A stretch of 7,776 nt of DNA. Origin: Actinomycetota bacterium (GTDB lineage Bacteria; Actinomycetota; Humimicrobiia; Humimicrobiales; Humimicrobiaceae). Location: NCBI GenBank assembly GCA_016783985.1, contig JADHVM010000036.1, forward strand, positions 1-7,776, in the 5' to 3' direction. This document shows positions 1 to 4,880 of this stretch, piece after piece. Position numbers and translations under genes: made by a program. The notes below the pieces were generated by a model. The model was given only the letters and a program-made list of their open reading frames with translations. It searched no databases and was not told where the DNA came from. Position 1 is the stretch's first letter, and each line of letters begins with the position of its first letter.

Positions 1-366
1 ATAAGCATAGTAACCCCGGAGGAGCGCGTATACGAGGGTGAGGTTGATTTTATAAGTGTTCCTTCCATGGATGGAAGCATGGGTATTTTGCCAGGACATA
101 TACCAATTGTTTGCCAGCTGGCAATAGGCATAATAAAATTAGTTATTGGCAAGGAATCTAAACATTTTGCTATTTATAGCGGTTTTTTGGAATTTGTTCA
201 AAACAGGGCCAATATTCTTACCGGGCGTGCAATTGTTACAAGTCTAAGTGAGAAAGGAGAGGCATTGGAGGAGATAAAGAAAAAGCATGATATTGTCCAG
301 GAAATTACTGATGAAACCAAGAGAGTAGCTCAGGCAATAGTATTTTTAAAGTCGCTTAAAGAATAA
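1..366 (+). CDS. atpC: ATP synthase F1 epsilon subunit, 5'-truncated by window
   Basis: Epsilon subunit of the F1Fo ATP synthase, part of the central stalk on the cytoplasmic face of the membrane; it couples gamma rotation to the c-ring and can inhibit ATP hydrolysis. The frame is open from base 1 with 121 codons visible. It begins ISIVTPEERVYEGEVDF and continues into a GSMGILPGH motif, the hallmark of the N-terminal beta-sandwich. The last ~35 residues are charged and helical, as expected for the C-terminal helix pair. The family is usually about 130-140 residues, so only about 10-15 N-terminal residues are missing. The ATG at 67 is internal: conserved sequence extends upstream of it in the same frame. 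It is normally the last gene of the atp operon, and an independent promoter follows it here. Identification is firm. Confidence 0.96.
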   Translation: MSIVTPEERVYEGEVDFISVPSMDGSMGILPGHIPIVCQLAIGIIKLVIGKESKHFAIYSGFLEFVQNRANILTGRAIVTSLSEKGEALEEIKKKHDIVQEITDETKRVAQAIVFLKSLKE

Positions 367-436
367 TGTTACAGCAAAGTAGAAATGTCACCTTTTATTT
401 TTTGGAAATGCTCTTTTCCATAGTATCAAAGTAGAG

Positions 437-464
437 TTACTATTTTATATATAATTGTTATAAT
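437..464 (+). promoter_or_regulatory. Predicted promoter for the methyltransferase gene
   Basis: A perfect TATAAT -10 at 459-464 is preceded by TG at 456-457, making an extended -10 (TGTTATAAT). A weak -35, TTACTA at 437-442, sits 16 nt upstream. Transcription would start near 471 and give a leader of about 60 nt before the ATG at 533. The same nine-base extended -10 recurs upstream of murA. No strong terminator follows atpC: the TGGAAA/TTTCCA hairpin near 409-427 has no U tract. Read-through from the atp operon is therefore possible. Confidence 0.6.
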
Positions 465-532
465 AAATTTTAGGAAGTATAAATATGGATATATTTAATT
501 TAACCAAGCAAAAATAAAAAGGATAAGAGAAA

Positions 533-1192
533 ATGGAAATTACTATTTGGCAAAAATATGAAGTCCTTTTTTGGGTCTTAATAGGTATATCTATATATGT
601 TTTTATATTAACAGTAGCATATATTGTTTTAAAGTTTGCTTTTGGCAAAAAATTAGGTGGTATAGGACTTTATCTTAGTTATTTTTTCGTGTTTCCTCTC
701 TGGCTCTTAGGAGAAATTACTGCTTATCCCAGAAGGAGAAAGATGTGGCTTATTAGAATTGGGCTGAAGGAAGGCCAATCATATCTAGAGGAAGGTATTG
801 GGCTAGGAACATCGCCAATTTTGGCATCCAAGATAGTGGGAGCTAAGGGAAGGGTATATGCGCTAGATAATCATCCTCTACAAATAATAATGTTATCATT
901 AAGGTCTAAAATAAGGAGGATAAAAAATATAAAACTGATTTTATCTGATGCAAGTGAAACTTACCTGGAGAACAATAGTATAGATACAATTTTTATCTGT
1001 GATGCATTCCATGAATTTCCAGATAAAAGAAATACTGCAGTTGAGCTTTACAGGGTGCTAAAACCTGGAGGAAGTTTAACTATCTTAGAGGAAACAGAAA
1101 GAAATACTAATAATTCTCAAAAAGTTATAGAGTCTATAAACCTTTTTAAATTAGTTGAAAGAGATAAAAAATTTATTAGATTTAAAAAATAG
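533..1192 (+). CDS. Membrane-anchored class I SAM-dependent methyltransferase
   Basis: Predicted 219-residue protein. Two hydrophobic segments (about residues 11-34 and 44-62) precede a basic PRRRK stretch, then a Rossmann methyltransferase fold. Visible motifs: glycine-rich SAM loop EGIGLG (87-92), acidic residue after strand 2 in YALDNHP (D112), SDAS (138-141) for the adenine-contacting region, DTIFICDAFHEF (151-162) as motif IV, and RVLKPGGSL (174-182) as post-motif. It most resembles the Methyltransf_11/25 (UbiE-like) group. The substrate cannot be told. The membrane anchor suggests a lipid, quinone or other membrane-bound acceptor (inference). The ATG follows AAGGATAAGAG, an acceptable ribosome-binding site. 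The protein is short for the family, ending soon after strand 6, so the last beta strand may be reduced. It is transcribed from its own promoter, and the lipoprotein gene starts 67 bp after its stop. Confidence 0.85.
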   Translation: MEITIWQKYEVLFWVLIGISIYVFILTVAYIVLKFAFGKKLGGIGLYLSYFFVFPLWLLGEITAYPRRRKMWLIRIGLKEGQSYLEEGIGLGTSPILASKIVGAKGRVYALDNHPLQIIMLSLRSKIRRIKNIKLILSDASETYLENNSIDTIFICDAFHEFPDKRNTAVELYRVLKPGGSLTILEETERNTNNSQKVIESINLFKLVERDKKFIRFKK

Positions 1193-1259
1193 TAAGGTAA
1201 GATATCCTGTTCATATTTTTAAGAATTTTATAAATTATTAGGTATAGAAAGAAACATTT

Positions 1260-1802
1260 ATGAAAATTAATAAAAAAATAAAATATTTAATTTTATTCTT
1301 AATTTTAGGATTAATCTTTAATTTTGCCGTAGCTTTATCTGGGTGTAGTGTTATTAAAGAGCAAGAAAAAGAAAATAAATATTTAAGCGATATTGTATAT
1401 ATAATGGGTGCACTGGCTGATGACTCAAATTTTTATAAAGAAGTTTGTTCTGATCTTACTAGTGGAGATATTAGCTTATCAACACATAAAGAAACTACTA
1501 AAAAACTCATAGAAGAAATTAATAGTTTTTATGACCAATATCTAAAACTTGATCCCCCAAAAAAACTGGAAGCAGCTCATGATTTACTTGGTAAATCAAT
1601 GGAGCATTACTTAAATAGCTGCGAGTGTCTTCAAAAATATGTAGATACAGATGATAATGACGACATGGCAAAATACTTTAAAGAAGCTACTTTAGAATGG
1701 GATCAGGGAGATATATGCTGGCTAAAGACAAAAGATGAATTACAAAGCTTCTTAAAATCTGAAGGAGAAAAATATCAAAAGTTTTTAGATTTTTTAAAGT
1801 AA
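1260..1802 (+). CDS. Small helical lipoprotein of unknown function
   Basis: 180-residue predicted lipoprotein. The N-terminus has a lysine-rich n-region (K2-K8), a hydrophobic core (about 9-26) and a classical lipobox LSGC with acylated Cys29. The mature part is charged and probably all-helical. It contains LDPPKKLEAAHDLL, a 'PP...H' pattern seen in many small helical envelope proteins of unknown role, and further cysteines in NSCECL and DICWL that could form a disulphide outside the cell. No enzyme motif is visible. The Shine-Dalgarno (GAAAGAAAC) is weak, but the ATG is the only start that keeps the signal peptide intact. It lies 67 bp downstream of the methyltransferase gene on the same strand, so co-transcription is plausible. 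The next gene converges on it with only 23 bp between stops. Function unknown; localisation is the confident part. Confidence 0.8.
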   Translation: MKINKKIKYLILFLILGLIFNFAVALSGCSVIKEQEKENKYLSDIVYIMGALADDSNFYKEVCSDLTSGDISLSTHKETTKKLIEEINSFYDQYLKLDPPKKLEAAHDLLGKSMEHYLNSCECLQKYVDTDDNDDMAKYFKEATLEWDQGDICWLKTKDELQSFLKSEGEKYQKFLDFLK

Positions 1803-1825
1803 AATCTTCAGTCAATTACCAAGAA

Positions 1826-2929
1826 CTATTTAGTTACTGTAAAGTTTGCTGCACCATATGCTATATTAGTTCCAAAAGAATCTAGTACAAATACTCCCCA
1901 GTAATATTCTCCTTCAAGTATGGATTCTGAAATTTCATAAGAAGTATCGCTGATTTTCACAAATTCAACTACATATTCATTAGTATCGGTATTTTTGACT
2001 GAAAGATTATATTTATCTGTCATTGGGTGCTCTTCCCAGCTAAATGTAATTTTCTCCCCATATTTTATTTTCTCTTTATCAGAAGGGGCTATTAGCTTTA
2101 GGTAGCAAGAAGGACATTCTGCTTTTACAAAAAAGTTAAAGTATTCAGATTCAGCTATTTTCCTACCATATTCATTAAAAGCTTCTATCTTCCAGGTAAA
2201 TTTACAGCTTAAAATATCTACTTCTACATCAAAAGTATTTTCCTCTGTTTTTTCATCTATTAGTTTACCTATATCTCCTGCTTCGGGGGTTAAATATGTA
2301 AGATAGTATTTTGCATTCCCGTAATCTTCCCAGCTAAGAGTAGGATTTCTAGTTTCAATTTCTTCCTTATCAAATGGGGAAGTGAGTTTTAGGTCAGTTT
2401 TAAATGCATGAATATTTTCAAGAGGCAAAGTTTTTCCTTCTTCTATCTTAATTTTGGCAGCTCCTTTTAGGAAATTACCAGTAAATAGATAATTCTCTTC
2501 ACCAGGTAACTGCAGTACTAAAGAATATTCACCTACGGGAACATTTTCTATGCAATATACTCCTTTTTCATCAGAGGTGCTTTCAAATTTTTGCCCTTCA
2601 CAACCAGAGAATACACTAAATTTTTCACATAGCACCATTTTAGCTCCATTTACAGGCTGACTATTCCAGAATATTCTACCAGCAACATTTCCACAACCTT
2701 CATTTGGGGTTGGGGAAGGCAGTTCCACCTCTTCTATAGGTTCTTTTATAAATTCTATTTCTTCTTCCTTGGAAACTTCTTCTTCTGCTTTGTAAGCTTC
2801 TTCTTCCTTTTCCTCAGCTTCTTTTTCCTCTAATGCAGTTTCAGATATTTTCTCCACGACTTGGGTACAAGAGATACAGAAGAAAAAGATAAATAAAACT
2901 GATAGAAAAGTGATAAGTTTTAATTTCAT
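1826..2929 (-). CDS. Multidomain surface lipoprotein, CarboxypepD_reg-like plus two Ig/Fn3-like domains
   Basis: Surface lipoprotein with no recognisable catalytic domain. Numbering here is from the upstream ATG at 2938. Order: hydrophobic signal with a permissive lipobox CISC (Cys24); Glu/Lys-rich low-complexity stalk (about 29-72) and PSPTP linker; a carboxypeptidase-regulatory-like domain (about 82-178) with the typical GRIFWNSQPVNGAKM strand pair and DEKGVYCIENVPVGEYSL; then two tandem Ig/Fn3-like domains (about 182-272 and 279-370) that start alike (LKLTSPFDKEEI / LKLIAPSDKEKI) and share an LSWE / FSWE strand. CPSC (275-278) links them. The architecture suggests binding or scaffolding at the cell surface (inference). 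Start choice: AAGGAG at 2944-2939 abuts the ATG at 2938 directly but lies 9 nt before the in-frame ATG at 2929, so the shorter 367-residue form is preferred. A 370-residue form from 2938 is the alternative. Confidence 0.85.
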   Translation of the reverse strand: MKLKLITFLSVLFIFFFCISCTQVVEKISETALEEKEAEEKEEEAYKAEEEVSKEEEIEFIKEPIEEVELPSPTPNEGCGNVAGRIFWNSQPVNGAKMVLCEKFSVFSGCEGQKFESTSDEKGVYCIENVPVGEYSLVLQLPGEENYLFTGNFLKGAAKIKIEEGKTLPLENIHAFKTDLKLTSPFDKEEIETRNPTLSWEDYGNAKYYLTYLTPEAGDIGKLIDEKTEENTFDVEVDILSCKFTWKIEAFNEYGRKIAESEYFNFFVKAECPSCYLKLIAPSDKEKIKYGEKITFSWEEHPMTDKYNLSVKNTDTNEYVVEFVKISDTSYEISESILEGEYYWGVFVLDSFGTNIAYGAANFTVTK

Positions 2930-2938
2930 TAATTTCAT

Positions 2939-2944
2939 CTCCTT
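2939..2944 (-). promoter_or_regulatory. Shine-Dalgarno that decides the lipoprotein start
   Basis: Read on the minus strand, AAGGAG ends immediately before the ATG at 2938 (zero spacing) and 9 nt before the in-frame ATG at 2929. Zero spacing is not compatible with normal initiation and 9 nt is, so this site argues for 2929. Both starts keep the signal peptide. Confidence 0.65.
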
Positions 2945-3157
2945 TTTTATAATTAATTTTTAATATTTTATACTTAAATGAAGTTTTTACAGAATTGCAT
3001 ATTGATAGTATAAAAGATTATTACAGCTGTTTTACTTATATATTTTTTATTACTATTATATTCAATAGGTATTTTATATATTTTATAAAAGTTAATAGTA
3101 AAATTTTACTCCTGATAGTTTTAAATTACAATTATACAAATGAGTAAAACCTCCCTA
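2945..3157. other. AT-rich intergenic region left of the IS element
   Basis: I see no coding frame here that resembles a protein. The stretch is almost all A and T. It must hold the minus-strand promoter of the lipoprotein gene; candidates read on that strand are a TATAAA about 30 nt upstream of the start and a TATACT further out, neither with a good -35. It also holds a perfect 14-bp palindrome (AGTAAAATTTTACT, 3097-3110) and an 8-bp inverted repeat (TTTTACTC at 3104-3111 with GAGTAAAA at 3142-3149). The left boundary of the IS element probably lies in the last 60 bases or so, but I cannot place it. Confidence 0.5.
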
Positions 3158-3186
3158 TTGCAAAGCAAACATTAGTTCGATATAAT
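3158..3186 (+). promoter_or_regulatory. Strong predicted sigma-70-type promoter for tnpB
   Basis: TTGCAA at 3158-3163 (4 of 6 to consensus) and a perfect TATAAT at 3181-3186, with exactly 17 nt between them. The predicted start near 3193 gives a leader of about 125 nt before tnpB. The -35 overlaps a tiny TTGC-AAA-GCAA stem-loop (3158-3168), which could be part of the left-end structure. Confidence 0.65.
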
Positions 3187-3193
3187 TATATAA

Positions 3194-3279
3194 ACTCAAG
3201 TCTTTTTATGGCAGGTGTGGTTCACTGTAGTAAGTTGGAAAGTTCATATCTACTATTGGCAGCTTGAGTGCAGAAACCA
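3194..3279 (+). ncRNA. Structured 5' leader of tnpB (candidate cis RNA element)
   Basis: The leader between promoter and tnpB can fold. TGGTTCACT (3218-3226) pairs with AGTG (3267-3270) and AACCA (3275-3279) around a CAGA bulge, giving nine pairs. Inside this, GTAGTA (3227-3232) pairs with TACTAT (3251-3256). Alternatively ACTCAAG (3194-3200) pairs perfectly with CTTGAGT (3263-3269), which uses some of the same bases and so excludes the first fold. TGGCAG occurs twice (3209-3214, 3257-3262). It matches no riboswitch class I can name. It may be left-end structure of the element, a regulatory leader, or chance. The folding was done by eye. Confidence 0.4.
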
Positions 3280-3317
3280 TATAAAAGTATATAGAAGAAC
3301 AAAAAGGTAAATAGTAT

Positions 3318-4463
3318 ATGTTAGTTCAAAAGGGATTTAAATACAGGTTAAAACCAACAAAAGAGCAAAAGCAAATGCTATTACAGCATGGTGGCAATAC
3401 TCGTTTTGTGTGGAATTATTTTCTGAAACAAAATATAGACTATTACAAAGAAACAGGTAAATTCAAGTTTTATCATAAGTTAGCTATATCATTACCAAAG
3501 TTAAAACAAGAATATTTATTTTTAAGTGAATCATTTTCGCAATCGCTTCAAATGGTTGCTCGTCAATTTGATAAGGCATTAAAAGACGGATTCAAAAAAG
3601 AGAAAGGTTTCCCTTCTTCCAAGAAAAAGCATTTGCTAAACGATAGTTTTACCTGTCCACAAAAATGGAGGTTAAGCAAAGGGTTTGTATTTATTCCCAA
3701 AACCGGTGAAGTAAAATGGATAAAACATAGACCACTTGAAGGCAAACCAAAATCAATTACAATTTCTCAAGATGGAGATAATTGGTATTGTTCTGTATTG
3801 TGTGAATATGAAGTAAGGGAACAAGAAAAGAAAACGGATAATATAGTGGGGATAGATATAGGTTTAACAAAATTTACTACATTATCCGATGGAACGGTAA
3901 TTAATAATCCAAGACATTTAAAGAAATATGAAAAGAAATTAGCAAAGGAGCAACGAAAGTTAAGTAAAAAACAGAAGGGAAGTAAGAATAGGTTTAAACA
4001 AAGAATGAAGGTAAAAAAACTCCATACTAAAATTAAGAATGTGAGAGAGGATTTTCTTCACAAAACAACTTCACATATGATAGCCAAATATGACGGAGTT
4101 GTTCTGGAGGATTTGAATGTTAGTGGTATGATGAAAAACCATCATCTTGCTAAATCTATTGCTGATGCTTCATGGTCAGAATTTAAAAGACAGCTTGAGT
4201 ATAAATCAAAATGGAACTTTAAACATTTCATTTTAATTGACCGTTTTACCCCAACAAGTAAAACTTGTTCAAATTGCGGTTGTATTCAAGATATGGCTTT
4301 AAGCGAGAGACAATTTGTTTGTCTTTACTGTGGGGTTTCTCTGGATAGAGATTTAAATGCCAGTATAAATATTTGTAGGCTTGGGCGAAGCCGAATCAAC
4401 GCCTGTGGAGTTGAAGAGATGTCTTCGACAATGAAGCAGGAAAAAGAATGTTTAGTAAACTGA
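3318..4463 (+). CDS. tnpB: TnpB RNA-guided endonuclease of IS200/IS605 element
   Basis: 381 residues, full length for the family. TnpB is the ancestor-type relative of Cas12: guided by an omega-RNA made from the element's right end, it cuts DNA next to a TAM and favours retention of the element. Domain order: OrfB helix-turn-helix/wedge part (GFKYRLKPTKEQ at 6-17, WNYFLKQN at 32-39), central OrfB_IS605 region, RuvC-like core, zinc finger. The catalytic acids are all present: D180 in GIDIGL, E264 in LEDLNV, D345 in DRDLNAS. The zinc ligands are C317-x2-C320 and C335-x2-C338. The C-terminus keeps the SSTMKQE segment common in TnpB proteins, whose codons overlap the omega-RNA scaffold. AAAAAGG lies 10 nt before the ATG. 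No frameshift or internal stop is seen, so it is probably active as a nuclease. The Lys-rich composition fits nucleic-acid binding. Confidence 0.97.
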   Translation: MLVQKGFKYRLKPTKEQKQMLLQHGGNTRFVWNYFLKQNIDYYKETGKFKFYHKLAISLPKLKQEYLFLSESFSQSLQMVARQFDKALKDGFKKEKGFPSSKKKHLLNDSFTCPQKWRLSKGFVFIPKTGEVKWIKHRPLEGKPKSITISQDGDNWYCSVLCEYEVREQEKKTDNIVGIDIGLTKFTTLSDGTVINNPRHLKKYEKKLAKEQRKLSKKQKGSKNRFKQRMKVKKLHTKIKNVREDFLHKTTSHMIAKYDGVVLEDLNVSGMMKNHHLAKSIADASWSEFKRQLEYKSKWNFKHFILIDRFTPTSKTCSNCGCIQDMALSERQFVCLYCGVSLDRDLNASINICRLGRSRINACGVEEMSSTMKQEKECLVN

Positions 4464-4498
4464 ACAGAAGCCATAGAGCTTGCTCTGTGGAGTGTCAC
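4375..4498 (+). ncRNA. Predicted omega-RNA (reRNA) scaffold at the tnpB 3' end
   Basis: TnpB guide RNAs are known to come from the end of tnpB plus the element's right end. Here GGCTT (4379-4383) pairs with AAGCC (4388-4392). An 8-bp stem GTTGAAGA/TCTTCGAC (4410-4417 with 4422-4429, one G-T pair, GATG loop) is enclosed by CCTG (4402-4405) pairing with CAGG (4437-4440). The right-end hairpin (4471-4490) follows. The guide would be the first ~16-20 nt after 4498, starting GGACAGTAGATG, which lies in the remnant beta-propeller gene. The 5' boundary is a guess. It is encoded within and just past tnpB on the same strand. Confidence 0.65.
4467..4498 (+). repeat. IS right end: guide GAAG, hairpin, cleavage site TCAC
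   Basis: CCATAGAGC (4471-4479) pairs with GCTCTGTGG (4482-4490) with one G-T pair; the closing C-G leaves a tight CTTG loop. GAAG sits directly 5' of the stem, and TCAC follows 4 nt after it. This is the arrangement recognised by the TnpA Y1 transposases of the IS200/IS605 family. The nine bases CTGTGGAGT occur both here (4485-4493) and in the omega-RNA scaffold (4403-4411). The hairpin may also act as a weak transcript end, though no U tract follows. Confidence 0.75.
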
Positions 4499-4727
4499 GG
4501 ACAGTAGATGCAGTCAATGGAGAGAAAGGTACGGTGGTAGATGAGATAGAGGATCTAGAGGGCCTAACCTGGTCACCTGATGGGCAACACATTGCTTATA
4601 CTACCAGGGGGAAATATTCATTGTTCGTCGTGACTTTTCTTATGGTTTCTGTGTTTACCCCGGGCTTGAGCCAGCAGAGAATAAAGAAAAGCTAAACTGG
4701 ATATTCCTAGAATCTTGGCTAAGGTAG
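4499..4727 (+). pseudogene. Frameshifted remnant of a TolB/PD40-like beta-propeller gene
   Basis: Right after the IS end, one frame reads TVDAVNGEKGTVVDEI and GLTWSPDGQHIAYTTRG. The core WSPDGQHIAY is the signature of PD40/TolB-like propeller repeats. That frame then turns into unrelated sequence. Shifting by one base at the five-G run 4607-4611 continues the repeat naturally as GEIFIVRRDFSYGF and on to a TAG at 4725-4727. One missing G would explain this. There is no start codon or ribosome-binding site of its own: the frame only appears open upstream because it runs through the IS hairpin. The 5' part of the gene is not present left of the element, so the fragment is 5'-truncated as well as frameshifted. 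I infer a dead gene whose upstream part was lost with or after the IS insertion. A sequencing error in the G run is the alternative for the frameshift alone. Confidence 0.6.
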
Positions 4728-4808
4728 GGATGTCTGTAATCTTTAATTTATTTGCTACTGAAGAAGTGCTGGGCTTTTTTCAAGTTTATTTTTTATTTCA
4801 TTTCTATC

Positions 4809-4817
4809 TGTTATAAT
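4809..4817 (+). promoter_or_regulatory. murA: Predicted extended -10 promoter of murA
   Basis: TGTTATAAT gives an extended -10 with perfect TATAAT at 4812-4817. The -35 region is a T-run with no clear hexamer, which extended -10 promoters tolerate. Transcription would start near 4824, about 57 nt before the murA ATG. The same nine bases form the promoter after atpC. The stretch from 4728 to here is AT-rich and otherwise empty. Confidence 0.55.
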
Positions 4818-4880
4818 AGCCTTTGCTTTTTATTTTGGTGAAATGATATTTAATAAAAATTATGGGCAGTGAATATTATT

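Larger units (their letters stand above)
3130..4498 (+). mobile_element. tnpB-only IS200/IS605-group (IS1341-type) element, left end approximate
   Basis: Contains one intact tnpB and no tnpA anywhere in the window. The right end is well defined: a 9-bp hairpin (4471-4490) is preceded by GAAG (4467-4470) and followed by AGTG then TCAC (4495-4498). In IS608 the right end uses guide GAAT with cleavage site TCAA. Here both fourth bases differ together (T:A becomes G:C), which is what the guide/cleavage-site pairing rule for this family predicts, so I place the right end after C4498. The left end is not resolved. Two TTAC-type candidates, ending at 3109 and 3129, could be the target tetranucleotide, and the start given here follows the second. 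Members of this family insert without target-site duplication, and none is apparent. It would need TnpA supplied from elsewhere to move. Confidence 0.8.

Noticed and set aside
409..427. TGGAAA/TTTCCA hairpin after atpC as a terminator
   Set aside because: The stem is weak and no U tract follows on the plus strand.
374..435. Direct repeat CAAAGTAGA (374-382 and 427-435)
   Set aside because: Only two short copies in AT-rich DNA, with no link to a site or element.
445..648. Minus-strand open frame of 67 codons opposite the methyltransferase start
   Set aside because: It overlaps the promoter and membrane segments of the methyltransferase. Its hydrophobic translation only mirrors AT-rich DNA, and no motif is visible.
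3194..3279. Known riboswitch (c-di-GMP or other) upstream of tnpB
   Set aside because: I could not find the conserved core of any class I know, so it is reported only as a structured leader.
3563..3745. Minus-strand open frame inside tnpB
   Set aside because: It is antisense to the conserved TnpB frame and shows no features of its own.
4480..4695. Open frame of 71 codons starting at TTG
   Set aside because: The start lies inside the IS right-end hairpin, there is no ribosome-binding site, and the frame breaks a recognisable propeller repeat. It is treated as part of a pseudogene, not as a gene.
4869..4880. GTG start adding four residues to MurA
   Set aside because: The family normally begins MAKYVINGG at the ATG 4881, and the GTG has no better ribosome-binding site.
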